This document shows positions 61,684-64,000 of a DNA stretch of 64,000 bases, piece after piece (the first letter of the stretch is position 1; the number at the start of each line of letters is the position of its first letter). Under the pieces are notes generated by a model. It had not been told where the DNA came from and made no database searches. It worked only from the letters and a program-made list of their open reading frames with translations. A program made the position numbers and the translations under genes. The stretch is from contig NZ_JACJJK010000001.1 in NCBI RefSeq assembly GCF_016899935.1, forward strand, positions 343,481 to 407,480. Reading direction: 5' to 3'. The stretch is from Olsenella uli (lineage in GTDB: Bacteria > Actinomycetota > Coriobacteriia > Coriobacteriales > Atopobiaceae).

Positions 61684-63948
61684 ATGGACTTCGAGAACCG
61701 CCTGAACCAGGTACTCGCCGACATGGGGACCTCCCTCGACGACGCCAGCAACCAGCAGGTCTTCTGCGCCCTGCTGCGCGCCACGCGCGACGTCGAGCAC
61801 GAGCTGGCGCCCGCCGCCGGCGACCGCAAGCTGTACTACTTCTCCGCCGAGTTCCTCGTGGGGCGGCTGCTTCACGCCAACCTGGTGAACCTCGGCCTCG
61901 CCGACGAGGTCGAGCGCGTCCTCGCCGCGCACGGCACCTCGCTCGCGGCCGTGGAGGACTGCGAGCCGGAGCCCTCGCTCGGCAACGGCGGCCTCGGCCG
62001 GCTCGCCGCGTGCTTCCTCGACTCGATCGCCTCGCTCGGGCTTCCCGGCGACGGCGTGGGCCTCAACTACCACTACGGTCTCTTCCGGCAGGACCTCACG
62101 GCCGGCGTCCAGCGCGAGGAGCCCAACCCCTGGATTGAGCCCGAGTCCTGGCTGCTTGACAGCGGCAGGTCCTTCTCGGTGCCCTTTGGCTTTGGGCCCC
62201 TCACCGCGCGGATGTACGACATCGAGGTCCCCGGCTACGAGAACGGCGTGGTGAACCGCCTGCACCTCTTTGACGTGGAGGACCCGGCGAGCGCCCCGGA
62301 GCATGGCATCGCCTTCGACAAGCGCGACGTGGCCCACAGCCTCACGAGCTTCCTCTACCCAGACGACTCCGACGAGGACGGTCGGCTGCTGCGCGTCTAC
62401 CAGCAGTACTTCATGGTCTCCGCCGGCGCCCAGCTCATCCTGGCGGAGCTCGAGGAGCGCGGCTTCGCGCCGGAGGAGCTGGCCGACCACGTGGCCGTCC
62501 ACATCAACGACACCCACCCCTCGATGGTGATCCCCGAGCTCGTGCGCCTGCTCATGGAGCGCGGCGTCTCCTTCGAGGACGCGGCCGACATCGTGGAGCG
62601 CACCTGTGCCTACACCAACCACACGATCCTCGCCGAGGCGCTGGAGACGTGGCCCATGCGCTACCTCGAGCAGGTGGCGCCCGGCATCGTGCCCGTGATC
62701 CGGCAGCTGGACGCGCTCGCCCGCACCCGCACGGACAACGACGGCCTCGCCGTGATCGACGGCGGCGACGTCGTGCACATGGCCAACCTGGACGTGCACT
62801 TCTCGCACGCGGTGAACGGCGTGGCGGCGCTCCACACGCAGATCCTCGTGGAGTCCGAGATGCGCCCCTTCGCCGAGCTCTACCCGGGCAAGTTCTCCAA
62901 CAAGACGAACGGCGTCACCTTCCGCCGCTGGCTCATGGGCTGCAACCCCGCGCTCGCCGAGCTCGTGACCGACGCGATCGGCGACGCCTGGAAGCGCGAC
63001 GCCGCGCGCCTCGAGGACCTGCTCGCCCTGCGCGATGACGCCGTCTTCGTGCGGAGCCTGCTCGACGTGAAGGTGGCCAACAAGAAGCGCCTGGCCGCGT
63101 GGCTCGCCGCCGAGCAGGGCATCCAGATTGACCCGCACTCCGTCCTCGACATCCAGGTCAAGCGCATGCACCAGTACAAGCGCCAGCAGATGAACGCCCT
63201 CTACGCCATCTGGAAGTACCTGCAGATCAAGCGTGGAAACGTTCCCAACCGGCCGGTCACGATGGTCTTTGGCGCAAAGGCGGCCCCGGCCTACGCCCTG
63301 GCCAAGGACACGATCGCGCTGCTTCTGGCCCTGGGGAGGCTCATCGCGGAGGACCCGCAGGTCTCGCCGTGGCTGCGCCTGGTCTTCGTGGAGAACTACA
63401 ACGTCACGGCCGCCGAGCACCTCATCCCCGCAGCGGACGTCTCCGAGCAGATCTCCCTTGCGTCCAAGGAGGCGAGCGGCACCTCCAACATGAAGTTCAT
63501 GGCCAACGGCGCGGTCACGCTCGGCACGCTCGACGGCGCCAACGTGGAGATCGCCGACCTCGTGGGGCACGAGAACATCTACCTCTTCGGCCGCTCCTCC
63601 GAGGACGTGATCGGCCTCTATGCGCGCGGCGACTACCGGCCCTGGGACTACTGGCAGCAGGACGGCGAGCTCGCGGAGGTGCTGGACTTCATCTGCTCGC
63701 CGGAGCTCCTCGCCTGCGGCGACGCGGGCTGCCTCACTCGCGTCTACCGGGACTTCGTGGCCAAGGACTACTTCATGGCGCTGCTCGACGCGCGCGACTA
63801 CGTGGCAGTGAAGGAGCGCTGCCTCGCCGACTACGAGGACCGCGCCGCCTGGGGCGAGAAGGCCCTTGTGAACGTGGCGAAATCCGGGTTCTTCTCGTCC
63901 GACCGCACCATCCGCGAGTACGACCGCGACATCTGGCACCTCTCGTAG
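61684..63948 (+). CDS. glgP: Glycogen/maltodextrin phosphorylase
   Basis: A 754-residue GT35 phosphorylase releasing glucose-1-phosphate from alpha-1,4-glucan. YYFSAEFLVGRLL, EPEPSLGNGGLGRLAACFLDS and GVGLNYHYGLFRQ are typical of the N-terminal domain; TNHTILAEALETWP and FSNKTNGVTFRRWL follow. The PLP-lysine region is EASGTSNMKFMANGAVTLGT. It is slightly shorter than enteric GlgP (about 800-815), lacking the allosteric N-terminal extension. The GGAGG site is in the end of malQ. TTCTTCTCG follows the stop by 15 bases. Confidence 0.96.
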   Translation: MDFENRLNQVLADMGTSLDDASNQQVFCALLRATRDVEHELAPAAGDRKLYYFSAEFLVGRLLHANLVNLGLADEVERVLAAHGTSLAAVEDCEPEPSLGNGGLGRLAACFLDSIASLGLPGDGVGLNYHYGLFRQDLTAGVQREEPNPWIEPESWLLDSGRSFSVPFGFGPLTARMYDIEVPGYENGVVNRLHLFDVEDPASAPEHGIAFDKRDVAHSLTSFLYPDDSDEDGRLLRVYQQYFMVSAGAQLILAELEERGFAPEELADHVAVHINDTHPSMVIPELVRLLMERGVSFEDAADIVERTCAYTNHTILAEALETWPMRYLEQVAPGIVPVIRQLDALARTRTDNDGLAVIDGGDVVHMANLDVHFSHAVNGVAALHTQILVESEMRPFAELYPGKFSNKTNGVTFRRWLMGCNPALAELVTDAIGDAWKRDAARLEDLLALRDDAVFVRSLLDVKVANKKRLAAWLAAEQGIQIDPHSVLDIQVKRMHQYKRQQMNALYAIWKYLQIKRGNVPNRPVTMVFGAKAAPAYALAKDTIALLLALGRLIAEDPQVSPWLRLVFVENYNVTAAEHLIPAADVSEQISLASKEASGTSNMKFMANGAVTLGTLDGANVEIADLVGHENIYLFGRSSEDVIGLYARGDYRPWDYWQQDGELAEVLDFICSPELLACGDAGCLTRVYRDFVAKDYFMALLDARDYVAVKERCLADYEDRAAWGEKALVNVAKSGFFSSDRTIREYDRDIWHLS

Positions 63949-64000
63949 GGACGGGGGGCGACGTTCTTCTCGCCGGACCCGCCCCCACCCCCTGCCTCCC

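Noticed and set aside
63235..63247. GGAAACGTTCCC inside glgP as a LacI operator
   Set aside because: It resembles the operator at 59041 but is within coding sequence and encodes conserved-looking residues; chance similarity is likely.

Overview
The window is high-GC DNA (roughly two thirds G+C or more by eye) from an actinobacterium. The gene set and protein styles point to class Coriobacteriia, most likely an Olsenella-like member of Atopobiaceae: type III glutamine synthetase, type II GalT, a fused HisZ-HisG, a sortase-anchored surface protein and many GTG/TTG starts. No rRNA, tRNA, prophage, insertion-sequence transposase, cas gene or CRISPR array was found. Genes are densely packed, with many 1-19 nt overlaps.

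Layout. (1) 1-9.5 kb: a minus-strand histidine operon, hisZG-hisD-hisC-hisB-hisH-hisA, then a lower-GC Fic toxin/VbhA-type antitoxin pair and an iron-sulfur aldo/keto reductase, then hisF running off the left edge. (2) 9.7-13.2 kb: an acidic hypothetical protein, a second toxin-antitoxin-like pair, murJ, ybaK. (3) 13.2-24.8 kb: uvrA, a metallo-beta-lactamase-fold hydrolase, an Mrp-type ATPase, two flavoproteins, a DUF2974-type hydrolase and uvrB with an upstream LexA-box-like palindrome. (4) 24.9-36.3 kb: a TPR-like membrane protein, lytic transglycosylase, coaE, an ABC importer, a zinc-ribbon membrane protein, rpsA, a HAD hydrolase and glnN-type glutamine synthetase. (5) 36.6-48.5 kb: polA, rnhA, a zinc-dependent phospholipase-like protein, gltB-gltD and a CPBP protease. 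(6) 48.6-55.2 kb: a cytoplasmic BMP-domain protein with a metallophosphoesterase, then a large mosaic surface protein. (7) 55.6-64 kb: galT-galK facing a LacI regulator followed by malQ and glgP, a galactose/alpha-glucan module.

The least explained material is non-coding. Two intergenic loci (28477-28767 and 58607-58922) each carry inverted arrays of a 31-bp unit: five units one way, a 22-bp spacer, then four or five units the other way. I know of no name for them. A pair of 64-bp REP-like hairpins (16143-16376) shows compensatory stem changes. Three perfect palindromes (39331, 56876, 60068) sit exactly on gene ends. Several long-loop inverted repeats lie between genes. A short word, CGAGAAG/CTTCTCG, recurs more than 100 times by hand count, and inside genes it often forces rare codons.

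All coordinates and counts come from reading by eye. Starts were chosen by ribosome-binding sites and overlaps, and no database search was possible.
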